NCBI RefSeq assembly: GCF_002022415.1
Contig: NZ_MUBG01000001.1
Location: 558,001-622,000, forward strand
Direction of reading: 5' to 3'
From: Bartonella sp. WD12.1
Lineage (GTDB): Bacteria > Pseudomonadota > Alphaproteobacteria > Rhizobiales > Rhizobiaceae
DNA length: 64,000 bases
Position numbers and translations under genes: made by a program. This document shows positions 26,450 to 35,626 of the stretch, one piece after another (position 1 is the stretch's first letter; each line of letters opens with the position of its first letter). The notes under the pieces were generated by a model. It was not told where the DNA came from and searched no databases. It worked only from the letters and a program-made list of their open reading frames with translations.

Positions 26450-26884
26450 ATGATCAATAAAGTAATTTTAGTAGGCAATCTTGGTGCCGATCCTGAGAGC
26501 AGGACAATGGCATCTGGTGCAGAGGTGGTGAACTTTCGTATAGCCACGTCACAGAGCTATACAGATAAAGCAACAGGTGAAAAGGTAGATAAAACAGAAT
26601 GGCATTCTGTCGTTGTTTTTAATCCACATCTTGCAAAGGTTGCGCTTCAGTATCTGAGTAAAGGTTCCAAGGTTTATGTTGAAGGTCAATTACAGACACG
26701 TAAATGGCAAGATAAAAGCGGGCAAACACGTTACACAACAGAAATTGTCTTGCCGCAATATAGGGGTGAATTGAGGATCCTTAATAGCATTCAAAAAGAT
26801 GGTATTGATATGGCTTTGGAAGCGATGGAGCAAGAGGATAAGCGGTATTTAAAAACAACTTTGAATGATAGAATCCCGTTTTAA
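26450..26884 (+). CDS. ssb: Phage single-stranded DNA-binding protein, prophage 1
   Basis: A 144-aa OB-fold protein that coats single-stranded DNA in replication and recombination. [26 protein letters not shown] and [21 protein letters not shown] are standard SSB motifs. The C-terminus ends DRIPF, a version of the acidic partner-binding tip. A close paralogue is at 51081. The RGRPR-motif gene follows after 14 bp. Confidence 0.95.
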   Translation: MINKVILVGNLGADPESRTMASGAEVVNFRIATSQSYTDKATGEKVDKTEWHSVVVFNPHLAKVALQYLSKGSKVYVEGQLQTRKWQDKSGQTRYTTEIVLPQYRGELRILNSIQKDGIDMALEAMEQEDKRYLKTTLNDRIPF

Positions 26885-26898
26885 TCAGAGGTTTTCTT

Positions 26899-27444
26899 AT
26901 GAAGAAACGAAAGAAACGGGGAAGACCTAGAATAGAAGGTCAAATAAGAGAACCCAATGGACGTATTTCGCGTGCAAAAACGACTGACAAGTCTTTGTAC
27001 CAACAGACACTTAAAATGCGTGCCAAGCGTTATGGGGCGAGTATTCAAGATGCGAAAAACCCGCTTATGGGCACTTATGTAGGGCGGTTATATTTGTTGG
27101 AAAAAAAGATTAATCAAGATCAGTATGATGCGTCACAGCAGTATATTCAGGTGAAAAACGATTATCGGTGTGCAAAAGGGTTTCAGAGTGCAGTTTATAG
27201 TGAGATGCCAACATGTTATGATGACAGAGGAAGGGAAAAATGGATTGAAATAGCAACTGATCGCTATGAAGCTGTGCAAGAGGTTATTAGAGAAACACAA
27301 GGTTTATATCGTCAGTATAATCTTCATGCTGCTTTGCAGTATATTGTTATAGAAGACCAACAACTGCCGCATCTTGTCAGTTCTCTATACATTGCTCTGA
27401 ATGCTCTTCATAAATACTTCTCGCAAGAGAAAAAAACTTTGTAA
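26899..27444 (+). CDS. RGRPR-motif phage protein, putative late regulator, prophage 1
   Basis: A 181-aa protein. The N-terminus KKRKKRGRPRIEGQIREPNGRIS carries an AT-hook-like RGRPR motif. The rest is helical with conserved KRYGASIQDAKNPLMGTYVGRL. A close paralogue is at 51544-52074. In both prophages it follows ssb and precedes a toxin-antitoxin pair and the late promoter with double terminators. That is the slot of lambda Q or other late activators, so a late-gene regulator is inferred; no Q family similarity is visible. Confidence 0.7.
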   Translation: MKKRKKRGRPRIEGQIREPNGRISRAKTTDKSLYQQTLKMRAKRYGASIQDAKNPLMGTYVGRLYLLEKKINQDQYDASQQYIQVKNDYRCAKGFQSAVYSEMPTCYDDRGREKWIEIATDRYEAVQEVIRETQGLYRQYNLHAALQYIVIEDQQLPHLVSSLYIALNALHKYFSQEKKTL

Positions 27445-27549
27445 ACTTTAAGCAGCGTCTTGAATATCAATAAGTGATGAACTCTTGAAAGTCTTTAATA
27501 ATAACAATAAGGATATCATTATCATCTTTAATGAATTTAATGGCATATT

Positions 27550-27834
27550 TCATTTGGAACAAGATTGTACGTTAAGTTGCAAATTAAGAGCTGTTAATAC
27601 TGCAACTAAGGTTGAAAGTTTAGGATCACCATTTTCACTTAAAGAGCGATACAAACCACTTCGTGCGAGATCCGCTTCTTTTGCTAAAGCACTCATATTT
27701 TGAGCTCGAGCAACAATACCAAGAGCATCAGCAATATGAGCTGCGTCACCTGTTTTAAAAGCTTCATTTAAGAATATTTGCTGTTCTTCAGAAGTTTTCA
27801 GATATTCTTCAGGTTTAAATGGTGTTACCTTCAT
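27550..27834 (-). CDS. HTH antitoxin of the second toxin-antitoxin pair
   Basis: A 94-aa COG3636-type antitoxin: DALGIVARAQNMSALAKEADLARSGLYRSLSENGDPKLSTL is the HTH region. Same family as 25468-25779 but clearly diverged. It overlaps the upstream toxin gene by 20 bp. Opposite in strand to the flanking phage genes. Confidence 0.88.
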   Translation of the reverse strand: MKVTPFKPEEYLKTSEEQQIFLNEAFKTGDAAHIADALGIVARAQNMSALAKEADLARSGLYRSLSENGDPKLSTLVAVLTALNLQLNVQSCSK

Positions 27835-28123
27835 CAGTATACTCCTTTTTTAGTTTCAACGCTTTTTCAATATCTTTTTGCTGTGTTGATTTATCTCCAC
27901 CACATAACAAAAGGATAAATTCAGAACCGCTTTTGAAGAAATAAACCCGGTAACCGGCTCCATAGTGGATACGTAATTCACCGATACCATTAAAAAATTT
28001 TACATCACCTAATAACCCTCGGTTTAAACGTGTGATACGTTCAAGAATAATAGCTTTAACACTTTTGTCTTTGAGCTTCTTAAGCCAAATGTCGAATTCT
28101 TCAGTTTTATGAATGCGTATCAT
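27815..28123 (-). CDS. RelE/HigB-like toxin of the second pair
   Basis: A 102-aa Gp49-like toxin: FDIWLKKLKDKSVKAIILERITRLNRGLLGD, ELRIHYGAGYRVYF and FILLLCGGDKSTQ. The promoter region 28124-28170 contains the palindrome ACTATAGT and a longer imperfect inverted repeat (TATCAT ... ATGATA), a probable operator. Toxin first, antitoxin second, as in the pair at 25468-26115. Confidence 0.9.
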   Translation of the reverse strand: MIRIHKTEEFDIWLKKLKDKSVKAIILERITRLNRGLLGDVKFFNGIGELRIHYGAGYRVYFFKSGSEFILLLCGGDKSTQQKDIEKALKLKKEYTDEGNTI

Positions 28124-28199
28124 GTGTCTACTATAGTGTACATATGATATTTTGTCAAGTGAAATCCTTTATTTTAAATGTGTGATTTTACACTTCCAA

Positions 28200-28281
28200 A
28201 TACCATATTTAGATTAATTGAGATAAAAAGATACCAGATTATGATTTTTTAGTTGACATGGGGGAGAAAATAGTATTTAAT
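28200..28281 (+). promoter_or_regulatory. Late promoter of prophage 1
   Basis: TTGACA at 28253-28258, 17 bp, TTTAAT at 28276-28281. Upstream are two direct copies of ATACCATAT/ATACCAGAT at 28200 and 28231, about three helical turns apart. The same layout recurs at 52796-52876 in prophage 2 and is strongly conserved over about 80 bp, pointing to a shared activator or polymerase-modifying factor. Confidence 0.7.
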
Positions 28282-28360
28282 GACACCGCTGTAGGAGGTT
28301 TTATTGCGTCCAAAATTACAGTTGTAATACAATTTTTATTTCTTGCTATGCTACGGAAAG

Positions 28361-28382
28361 CCCTGCGTTTGCAGGGTTTTTT
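28361..28382 (+). terminator. First terminator in the late leader, prophage 1
   Basis: CCCTGC / GCAGGG stem with GTTT loop and six Ts. It would end a leader RNA of about 95 nt from the late promoter. The same stem recurs at 52954-52975. Confidence 0.85.
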
Positions 28383-28427
28383 GTTAAAGCAATCCAGTTT
28401 ATTCATTTTTATTTATTGACATTAATT

Positions 28428-28463
28428 GACCTCCTCTTGTCCCCCGAGAGTGAGGTCTTTTTT
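28428..28463 (+). terminator. Second terminator-like hairpin in the late leader, prophage 1
   Basis: GACCTC-CTC pairs with GAG-TGAGGTC across an 11-nt loop and is followed by a T run. It lies between the first terminator and the first packaging gene. The counterpart at 53025-53059 has a perfect 8-bp stem. Confidence 0.65.
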
Positions 28464-28491
28464 GTTTAAATCACTTCCAAAGGAATCCCCG

Positions 28492-28812
28492 ATGGCATCT
28501 GGATCAGATAAGTCTGTGAAAGGGACACCGCCTAATGCAGGAGCAGGGCGTGTGAAAGGTGTTCCCAATAAGACAACGCGTATACTTAAAGAGGCTGTGA
28601 TTAAGGCTGCAGAGCAGGCTGGCAACAAATATGGCAATGAAGGGCTGATCTCTTATCTTGAACGCCAGGCTGTAAAATGCCCCGCTGCTTATTTAGCGTT
28701 GTTGGGAAAGATCTTGCCTTTGCAGGTTACCGGTGAAAATGATGAAGCCATCAAGATGATTACACGTGTTGAGATTGTAGCACCTGTTATCAAGGACAAA
28801 GATGCTGTTTAA
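28492..28812 (+). CDS. Putative terminase small subunit
   Basis: About 106 aa starting MASGSDKSVKG after AAGGAA. The basic GAGRVKGVPNKTTRILKEAV and the helical rest fit small DNA-recognition subunits of terminases; the upstream ATG 28426 lies in the terminator. It is the first gene of the late operon and lies 11 bp before the large terminase subunit. Family assignment rests mostly on position. Confidence 0.7.
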   Translation: MASGSDKSVKGTPPNAGAGRVKGVPNKTTRILKEAVIKAAEQAGNKYGNEGLISYLERQAVKCPAAYLALLGKILPLQVTGENDEAIKMITRVEIVAPVIKDKDAV

Positions 28813-28823
28813 GGGTAATTGAG

Positions 28824-30149
28824 ATGGCTACAGCTCAAGTTGTGATCATCGAGAAATTAATCCCCTTGTTTCAAGGAGCTGCTGATGTGCGTGCTGCGTG
28901 GGGAGGGCGAGGATCAGGAAAGACAAGGTCCTTTGCCTTAATGGCGGCCTTAAAGGGCTATGAATATGGTATGGGTGGGATATCAGGGATTATCCTTTGT
29001 GCTCGCCAGTTTCAAAATTCGCTTGCTGAGAGTTCATTGCAAGAGATTAAACGAGCGATTGAGACTTATGATTTTTTAAAGGATTATTACAACGTTGGAG
29101 AGTCGTCCATTAAGTCGAAAGATGGACGTATATCTTTTCAGTTTTCGGGGCTAGATCGCAATATTGCGAGCATTAAGTCGATGGGACGTATTTTGCTTTG
29201 TTGGGTTGATGAAGCTGAACCTGTGACAGAAACGGCTTGGCAAACACTGATACCGACATTGCGGGAAGAAGGAGAGGGCTGGCGTGCAGAGCTTTGGGTG
29301 ACGTGGAATCCGTTGCGTGAGAATGCACCTGTTGAAAGACGCTTTCGTTTTACAAAGGACGAAAACATTAAAGGAGTAGAAGTTAACTGGTCTGATAATC
29401 CTTTGTTTCCCCAAAAGCTGCAAAGAGTACGTCTTGATGATCTTCAAAACCGTCCTGAGAGCTATAAGCATATTTGGGAGGGTGATTATCTTAAAGCTGT
29501 GCAAGGGGCTTATTTTCAAAAGGAGATGTTAGCAGCAGAGCAAGAGGGGCGCATAGGGCATGTTGCACGTGATCCTTTAATGCCCATTCGTGCTTTTTGG
29601 GATATTGGGGGCACTGGAGCTAAAGCTGACGCAACGGCTATATGGATTGCACAGTTTGTGGGAAGAGAGATCAGGGTGCTTGATTATTATGAAGCACAAG
29701 GTCAACCCTTATCGGAGCATATAGGATGGTTGCGTCATAATGGTTATGACAAGGCAGTGATGGTGCTTCCTCATGATGGGGCGACAAGAGACCGTGTTTA
29801 TAATGTGAGCTTTGAGAGTGCTTTAAATGAGGCTGGTTTTGACACACAGGTTGTGCCCAATCAAGGAGCAGGGGCTGTTAAGATGCGCATTGAAGCGGTG
29901 CGTCGTATTTTACCTTGTGTTTGGTTTCATGAAGAAACAACGGTTGCTGGCCGTAAGGCGTTAAATTGGTATCACGAAAAATGGGATGAAAAGCGCGCCA
30001 TTGGTTTGGGTGCTGAACATGACTGGGCAAGTCATGGAGCCGATGCCTTTGGTTTGATGTGCACTGTTTATGAAGCACCACGTACTCCATCAAAACCAGA
30101 GCGTTATAGCGCGACAGAAAGAGAAACGGCATCATGGATGGCATTTTAG
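28824..30149 (+). CDS. Terminase large subunit
   Basis: A 441-aa packaging ATPase/nuclease. Walker A is AWGGRGSGKTRSFALMA at residues about 25-41, Walker B is LLCWVDEAE, and the nuclease domain has AFWDIGGTGAKADATA and later the acidic residues of GAEHDWASHGADAFG. It resembles PBSX/Terminase_3-type proteins. Overlaps the portal gene by 16 bp. Confidence 0.93.
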   Translation: MATAQVVIIEKLIPLFQGAADVRAAWGGRGSGKTRSFALMAALKGYEYGMGGISGIILCARQFQNSLAESSLQEIKRAIETYDFLKDYYNVGESSIKSKDGRISFQFSGLDRNIASIKSMGRILLCWVDEAEPVTETAWQTLIPTLREEGEGWRAELWVTWNPLRENAPVERRFRFTKDENIKGVEVNWSDNPLFPQKLQRVRLDDLQNRPESYKHIWEGDYLKAVQGAYFQKEMLAAEQEGRIGHVARDPLMPIRAFWDIGGTGAKADATAIWIAQFVGREIRVLDYYEAQGQPLSEHIGWLRHNGYDKAVMVLPHDGATRDRVYNVSFESALNEAGFDTQVVPNQGAGAVKMRIEAVRRILPCVWFHEETTVAGRKALNWYHEKWDEKRAIGLGAEHDWASHGADAFGLMCTVYEAPRTPSKPERYSATERETASWMAF

Positions 30150-32176
30150 AAAACGATGTACAAAAGACGACAAGTCTTGATGATGATGCGCTTTATAGAC
30201 GTCTTAAGTCTTGGTATGCAGAAGATATAGAGCATGCCAATGAATGGCGTGAGCAAGCGCGTGAAGACTTTGACTTTTATAATGGACGTCAATGGGCAGA
30301 AGAAGATTTAGCTGTTTTAAAGGCACAGCGGCGCCCTGTGATGACGTTTAACCGTATTGCTCCTTTGGTGAATGCCATTGTTGGAGCAGAGCGTAACAAT
30401 AAACGGGAAGTGCAGTTTCAACCAAGACAAGTTGGTGCAGCGATATCCAATGAATTACTCACCGGAGCAGCAGAATGGTTTCGTGATGAAGCTGAAGCTG
30501 AATATGCCGATTCCGATGCCTTTCAAGATATGGTCATTTGCGGTATGGGGTGGACAGATACACGGCTTGATTATGAAGAAAACCCTGAAGGTAAACCCAC
30601 AGTAAGACGCTTAGATCCACTCAAGATGGTGTGGGATGTGAATGCTGTAAGGCCTAATCTGGTTGATGCACAGCGTATGTGGTATGTTGATCGCAAGCCC
30701 ATTGAGGATGCAAAAAGCTTGTTTCCCAATGTGGCCAGTGAAGATCTGAATGCTGATTGGGCTGTCGATAACACAACCGATCTTGAAGATTATCATGTTT
30801 CCCTTGATGCTTATAGTGATGACAATAATAGGATAGATGCCGTTTCAAGGAAACGCTATGTCACGCTTGTTGAGTGTCGTTGGTTTGAACATGAGACCTA
30901 TTACAAAGCACCTGATCTTCAAACAGGACAGATGCGTGATTATAGTGCCCAAGAGTTTGAACAACTGCAAATGCTTGTGCCGCAAATCCAAGGAGCGAGC
31001 TTTCATAAAAAGGTGGTTAAGCGTGCTTTTTTAGGGCGTCGTCTTTTAGGCAAGCCTGACAGACCATTAGCGCCTGATGGGCAACTTGGATGGGAGTGCA
31101 TTACAGGCACGTTGGATAAGCTTAAAAACCAGTTTTATGGCATTGTGAGGCCGGCGAAAGACCCACAAAAATGGTCGAATAAATATTTTAGTCAGGTGAT
31201 GTATATCCTCAATAGCCAGGCTAAAGGTGGGATTATGGCTGAACGAGGTGCTTTTGATGATGAGCGCCAGGCCGTGGAGAGCTGGGCAAAGGCTGATACA
31301 ATCACATGGCTTAAAAGTGGTGCTTTAACTCGTGGAATGATACAGTCTAAACCACGTGCAGAGTTTCCTAATGGTTTCTTTCAGCTGTTTAATGAGGCCT
31401 GTGAGGCGCTTACACATGTGACAGGTTTATCTGCTGAGTTTATAGGAACAAGGGAGGTTAATCAGGCGAATGTGTTGGAGAATACACGTCGCCAGTCAAC
31501 ACTCAATTTGCTTGCAGGTTTATTTGATAATTTAAAGCTGTATCGGTGCCGACAAGGAAAGATCATTCTTTATCTGATTCAAACCTATCTTTCCGATGGT
31601 CGTTTGGTGCGCATTTCTGGACCAGAGAAGGCTGAGTATGTACCCTTAACGCGTGAGGCTGTCACCACCCTTGAGTATGACATTATCGTTGATGATTCAC
31701 CAACCAGTCCGAATGAGAAAGAAAGAACCTTTGCAGCGGTTACTCAGATGTTGCCGTTGCTCGGGAATTTCTTAACGCCTGATATGATCCCCGATCTTTT
31801 GAAACTCTCGCCATTGCCAGCAACTCTTGTAGCCAGTTTAACGGCTAAAGCCCAGCAAGCGCAAATGCAACAGCAACAACAGCAGATGATGATGCAAAAC
31901 CAAGGGCCACAATTAAGCCCCGAGCAACAAGCAAAAGTTGCAGCCATTCAACAAGAAACTCAGGCGAAAGGCGTGCTCAATCAACTGGATGCCCAAAGCA
32001 AACAAATGGCACTGCAGCAAAAGAATATTGAGCTTTTCTTAAAGCAAGAACAAGCGCGTATGCAGCTTGAACAGCAAAGAGCAAGAAATGAGATAACCCA
32101 GCGAGAGATGCAGATCAGAGCATTACAAATAGAGCTTGAAGGTTATCGAGCAGCAACCATCAGAGGCAAAACTTAA
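30134..32176 (+). CDS. P22-like portal protein
   Basis: A 680-aa portal (dodecameric DNA channel at the head vertex). WREQAREDFDFYNGRQW and RPVMTFNRIAPLVNAIVGAER match P22-type portals; EFIGTREVNQANVLENTRRQ is in the central stem region. The C-terminal ~120 residues are Gln-rich and coiled, like the P22 portal barrel. It sets this phage apart from the lambda-type portal at 59882. Confidence 0.92.
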   Translation: MDGILENDVQKTTSLDDDALYRRLKSWYAEDIEHANEWREQAREDFDFYNGRQWAEEDLAVLKAQRRPVMTFNRIAPLVNAIVGAERNNKREVQFQPRQVGAAISNELLTGAAEWFRDEAEAEYADSDAFQDMVICGMGWTDTRLDYEENPEGKPTVRRLDPLKMVWDVNAVRPNLVDAQRMWYVDRKPIEDAKSLFPNVASEDLNADWAVDNTTDLEDYHVSLDAYSDDNNRIDAVSRKRYVTLVECRWFEHETYYKAPDLQTGQMRDYSAQEFEQLQMLVPQIQGASFHKKVVKRAFLGRRLLGKPDRPLAPDGQLGWECITGTLDKLKNQFYGIVRPAKDPQKWSNKYFSQVMYILNSQAKGGIMAERGAFDDERQAVESWAKADTITWLKSGALTRGMIQSKPRAEFPNGFFQLFNEACEALTHVTGLSAEFIGTREVNQANVLENTRRQSTLNLLAGLFDNLKLYRCRQGKIILYLIQTYLSDGRLVRISGPEKAEYVPLTREAVTTLEYDIIVDDSPTSPNEKERTFAAVTQMLPLLGNFLTPDMIPDLLKLSPLPATLVASLTAKAQQAQMQQQQQQMMMQNQGPQLSPEQQAKVAAIQQETQAKGVLNQLDAQSKQMALQQKNIELFLKQEQARMQLEQQRARNEITQREMQIRALQIELEGYRAATIRGKT

Positions 32177-32194
32177 ACGAAAAGGAACGAAACA

Positions 32195-33169
32195 ATGGAA
32201 GAAAAATTAACCCCTGAAGAACAAGCCCTTTATGATGAACAATTTGCAAGCAATTCTCCTGTTGGCGATTATTCTATTGAAAGCGTGCAAGTGGATGAAC
32301 CTGAGCAAGATGTTAAAACAGATGGAGCAAATGACACAGGTGGGCTAGATGAGGCATCTGAGCAGCCAGGAGAAGAGGTTTCTCAAGAGCCGTTAAATGA
32401 TGATGCTGGTGAGCAAGAGTCTGAAAAGCCTGATTACGGTGTTGTAGAGCAAGAGCGCCAAGCGCGTCAAAAAGCGGAGCAAGATGCTGCTGAGGCTCGT
32501 GAGCTTGCACTGGAGATGGCACAAAAATATGCCACCATGCAGCAAGAAATTACGCGCCGTTCTGATGAAAATGTTCCTTCTTTGGAAAAGGATCCCAAGG
32601 CGCATATGGCATGGCTTAGTCAGAAGGTGCAAGAACAGCAAAGATTGCTTCATGAGTTTTCATCGATAAGAGAGCAACAAGAGCGCGTCAATCAAGAGCA
32701 CTATGAGCGTCAGCAATTAGGGGATTATTTTGAAGCAGCCAAGGCACAGGTTCAAGATAAATACCCTGACTTAGATAGCATGATGGATTATCTTTATGAG
32801 TATGCAGACAATGATTTGAAAGAAAATGCCAATCTGTATCCGCAACTTAATGACCCTGCGGTAAGGCAAGAACAACTTGGCACTCAATTGCGTGATATAT
32901 GTAAGCAGTGTCAAAGGGCAGGTATTAACCCTGTGGAGTTTCTTGTGCAAAAAGCAAAGAAGTCTGGATACTCTGGCCCACAGATGAGAGATGATGTGAG
33001 TGCTCTTCAAGAACGCACAACAGCAGCACGTACATTGACAGCCCGTGGGGGGCAAGCTCCAACAGGGGGTGTTGATGTAAAAACACTTTCTTCCATGCCG
33101 GAAGCTGAGTTTGCAGCATGGGTTGAGAAAAATCCTGGGAAATTTGAACAAATTATGAGCGGGATGTGA
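32195..33169 (+). CDS. Scaffolding-like protein
   Basis: A 324-aa, very acidic, Gln/Glu-rich and mostly helical protein, located between portal and major capsid, the P22 scaffold position. The N-terminal ~80 residues are disordered and acidic; residues 85-190 form coiled coils. The C-terminus (PEAEFAAWVEKNPGKFEQIM) is compact and could contact the coat protein. Confidence 0.8.
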   Translation: MEEKLTPEEQALYDEQFASNSPVGDYSIESVQVDEPEQDVKTDGANDTGGLDEASEQPGEEVSQEPLNDDAGEQESEKPDYGVVEQERQARQKAEQDAAEARELALEMAQKYATMQQEITRRSDENVPSLEKDPKAHMAWLSQKVQEQQRLLHEFSSIREQQERVNQEHYERQQLGDYFEAAKAQVQDKYPDLDSMMDYLYEYADNDLKENANLYPQLNDPAVRQEQLGTQLRDICKQCQRAGINPVEFLVQKAKKSGYSGPQMRDDVSALQERTTAARTLTARGGQAPTGGVDVKTLSSMPEAEFAAWVEKNPGKFEQIMSGM

Positions 33170-33275
33170 AGGACATGCATCTTAGCTCATCAGAGATAAC
33201 CAAGTGATGGTGCTTGGTTATGCCGTACTTTTTGCGGCAATTTTTTAAACAATACGAAGAAAGGCATTTTAAAAA

Positions 33276-34412
33276 ATGGCGACAACACAAATAACGATCA
33301 ATGACCCATTAGCGGTTAGCGCTTGGGCTAAGATGCTCAATACAGAGACCTCAAAAGCGTTGTCTATTGCACCGCTTATGGGGACAAACAAAAATAGTGT
33401 CATCCAAGTTCAGGATGAATCAGGAAAATCAGCGGGTGATTCAATCACCATGGGATTGCGTGTTCAGCTTATGGGTGATGGTGTTAGCGAGGGCCAAACG
33501 CTGGAAGGCAATGAGGAAGCACTTCAGTTTATGAGTGATAAGATACGCATTAATGAGCTTTCTCATGCTGTACGTGTTAAAAATGAAGGATCGATTGATC
33601 AGCAACGTGTTTTGTTTAACTTGCGTAATGAAGCAAAGGATGGACTTGTTGATTGGTATGCAGACCGTTTAAGCATGATGTTCTTTATTCAGGCTGCAGG
33701 CTATACAGCACCATGGATGAAGTTTGAAGGGCATACCGTAACGCTTAAGCCTGTGCATTATGGTTTTAATGAACCTTTAGAGCCAAGCAGTAAGCGTGTT
33801 ATTCGCCCAGGTCAGAAAAAAACGGATGAGACGCTTGCGAAAGAGGATGTGTTTAATCTCAAATTGATTGATCAAGCTGTGCAGCGTGCAAAACTGGCTA
33901 ATCCTAAGATTAGACCGGTGCGTATCAATGGAGACAGTGTCTATGTGATGTATCTTCACCCAATACAGGTGACCCAATTGCGCACCAATACAGATCCTGG
34001 TCAGTGGCTTGACATTACCAAGGCAGTTTTTAATGGAAGCCGCTCTAAAAACCCCATTTTTGATGGATCATTAGGGATGTATAATGGTGTTGTTTTGCGT
34101 GAATCTGAACATGTGCCCAATGGTGTTGATTCAAAGACCAAAGAGCCTGTTTTGTCTGTTCGGCGTGCTGTTTTGCTTGGTGCACAAAGTATCATCATGG
34201 CTTATGGGCGTTTTAATGGTGGAGCGAAAGGCAATGGAGCAACACGCTATAAATTAGTGGAAGAGATGTTTGATTATGAACGTGAGTTTGGTGTGGCTGC
34301 TAAGACTCTTATTGGCATGAAAAAGCCACGCTACGCTTTACCCTATTCTAATCAGGGAGCACAAGACTTTGGCACCATTGTCATTCCATCTTTTGCTGAA
34401 GATAACGTATAA
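33276..34412 (+). CDS. Major capsid protein, N4-gp56/DUF4043-like
   Basis: A 378-aa coat protein. INDPLAVSAWAKMLNTETSK, then GDGVSEGQTLEGNEE, LSHAVRVKNEGSIDQQR and the conserved DWYADRLSMMFF fit the N4-gp56 family of HK97-fold coats. It follows the scaffold gene and precedes the small head gene. It has no similarity to the lambda gpE-type coat of prophage 2. Confidence 0.88.
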   Translation: MATTQITINDPLAVSAWAKMLNTETSKALSIAPLMGTNKNSVIQVQDESGKSAGDSITMGLRVQLMGDGVSEGQTLEGNEEALQFMSDKIRINELSHAVRVKNEGSIDQQRVLFNLRNEAKDGLVDWYADRLSMMFFIQAAGYTAPWMKFEGHTVTLKPVHYGFNEPLEPSSKRVIRPGQKKTDETLAKEDVFNLKLIDQAVQRAKLANPKIRPVRINGDSVYVMYLHPIQVTQLRTNTDPGQWLDITKAVFNGSRSKNPIFDGSLGMYNGVVLRESEHVPNGVDSKTKEPVLSVRRAVLLGAQSIIMAYGRFNGGAKGNGATRYKLVEEMFDYEREFGVAAKTLIGMKKPRYALPYSNQGAQDFGTIVIPSFAEDNV

Positions 34413-34440
34413 ACATCAATGAAATGAGTAGGATTTAATT

Positions 34441-34872
34441 ATGACAAAACAACGTCTTATGACACAGACATTTGTTGATTTTACACAAACAACGGATGAG
34501 GGCATGCCACCTGTTTTGCAGGGGCGTGATATTCATACACAACAAGTGAGCTTTTTTCGCTCACGTATACAAGCAAGTGACACAGGGCTTACCACATCGG
34601 TTGGTGTTTTACCACGGGGTGCTTTGATTAAAAGCATTACTGTTTATACACTGACAGATTTTGAAGGGGCCACTGCAACGATTGGCAAAAAACCAGGGGA
34701 CAGTGATTATGGGACACAAGTGCTTGAAGCGGAAGGTGTTAAAGAGGTTGAATTGCCTTTAAAAGCACGCAGCGTTCCCCTTCAGTTTGAAAATACGATT
34801 TATGTTACACGAGACAAGAAAAGCTCCAAAGGGGATGCTGAGATCATTGTTGAGTTTTACACAAATCGTTAA
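34441..34872 (+). CDS. Small head protein, possible decoration protein
   Basis: A 143-aa beta-rich protein with no signal peptide. The pattern of short strands (LIKSITVYTLTDFEGATATIG, then AEIIVEFYTNR) would fit a capsid decoration or stabilising protein, and the position right after the coat gene supports that. No family recognised. Confidence 0.6.
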   Translation: MTKQRLMTQTFVDFTQTTDEGMPPVLQGRDIHTQQVSFFRSRIQASDTGLTTSVGVLPRGALIKSITVYTLTDFEGATATIGKKPGDSDYGTQVLEAEGVKEVELPLKARSVPLQFENTIYVTRDKKSSKGDAEIIVEFYTNR

Positions 34873-34930
34873 AAGAAGGGGGCGTTTGTTCCTTACGCTC
34901 CCTCCTTTTTAAATGTTGGGAATATTATTG

Positions 34931-35626
34931 ATGGCTATTACGATTCATACAGGCGGTCCCCTTGAGATAAAAGGAGAGATAGTTCCTCATGATCAAAATT
35001 TCATTCAGATGGTCGATGATATTCAAGATGAGATTGATGATCAAACCAATGAATATGTTGACCAAGTACAAAAGGTGATATTTTCAGCTATTCGTTTTTG
35101 TGAACGGTTTCCCTTTTATTTTAATGAAAGCCGTGAGGTTGTTTTAACCACATTGCAAGGCAAAAGCCGATATGGAGATGAGGCTCACCCTTCAATCAGT
35201 GGAGCTATTCAGATTATTGATGCTTATATTGATGGGAATAATCATAGCAAGTCAAAGCTTTTGCGGGTAGATCCGATGGAGATTGAAGGGTTTGATGAGG
35301 CTCATCGTGGTTTGCCCACACGCTATGCTTATTTTGCACAAAGGCTTGTTTTCTATCCAACACCCGATAATGTTTATTCTATCAGGCTTATTCTTGATCC
35401 TATACGGGTTAAAACTATTGAGAATGCGAGGCAAGCATCTGTATGGTTTTTGGAAGCTTATGAGCTTATCAAAACCCGCGCAAAATATGAGTTATATGCC
35501 AATATACTCAAAGAACCACAGATGGCAGCAACAGCCCTTGCGATGTTTCAAGAGCAGTTAAACGCGCTTCAAATTGAGACCTCACGGCGTAAAAACTTTG
35601 CACAGATTCAACACACGGATTTCTGA
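34931..35626 (+). CDS. P22 gp4-like head-to-tail adaptor
   Basis: About 231 aa starting MAITIHTGG at 34931, with GGGA 9 nt upstream. Its helical core (IFSAIRFCERFPFYFNESRE) and the position after the coat and before the gp10-like gene match the P22 tail accessory factor gp4, which closes the portal. The lysozyme activity known for gp4 cannot be judged here. Confidence 0.75.
   Translation: MAITIHTGGPLEIKGEIVPHDQNFIQMVDDIQDEIDDQTNEYVDQVQKVIFSAIRFCERFPFYFNESREVVLTTLQGKSRYGDEAHPSISGAIQIIDAYIDGNNHSKSKLLRVDPMEIEGFDEAHRGLPTRYAYFAQRLVFYPTPDNVYSIRLILDPIRVKTIENARQASVWFLEAYELIKTRAKYELYANILKEPQMAATALAMFQEQLNALQIETSRRKNFAQIQHTDF

Noticed and set aside
27485..27703. Plus-strand ORF opposite the second antitoxin
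   Set aside because: Antisense to a recognised HTH antitoxin; the start region has no ribosome-binding site.
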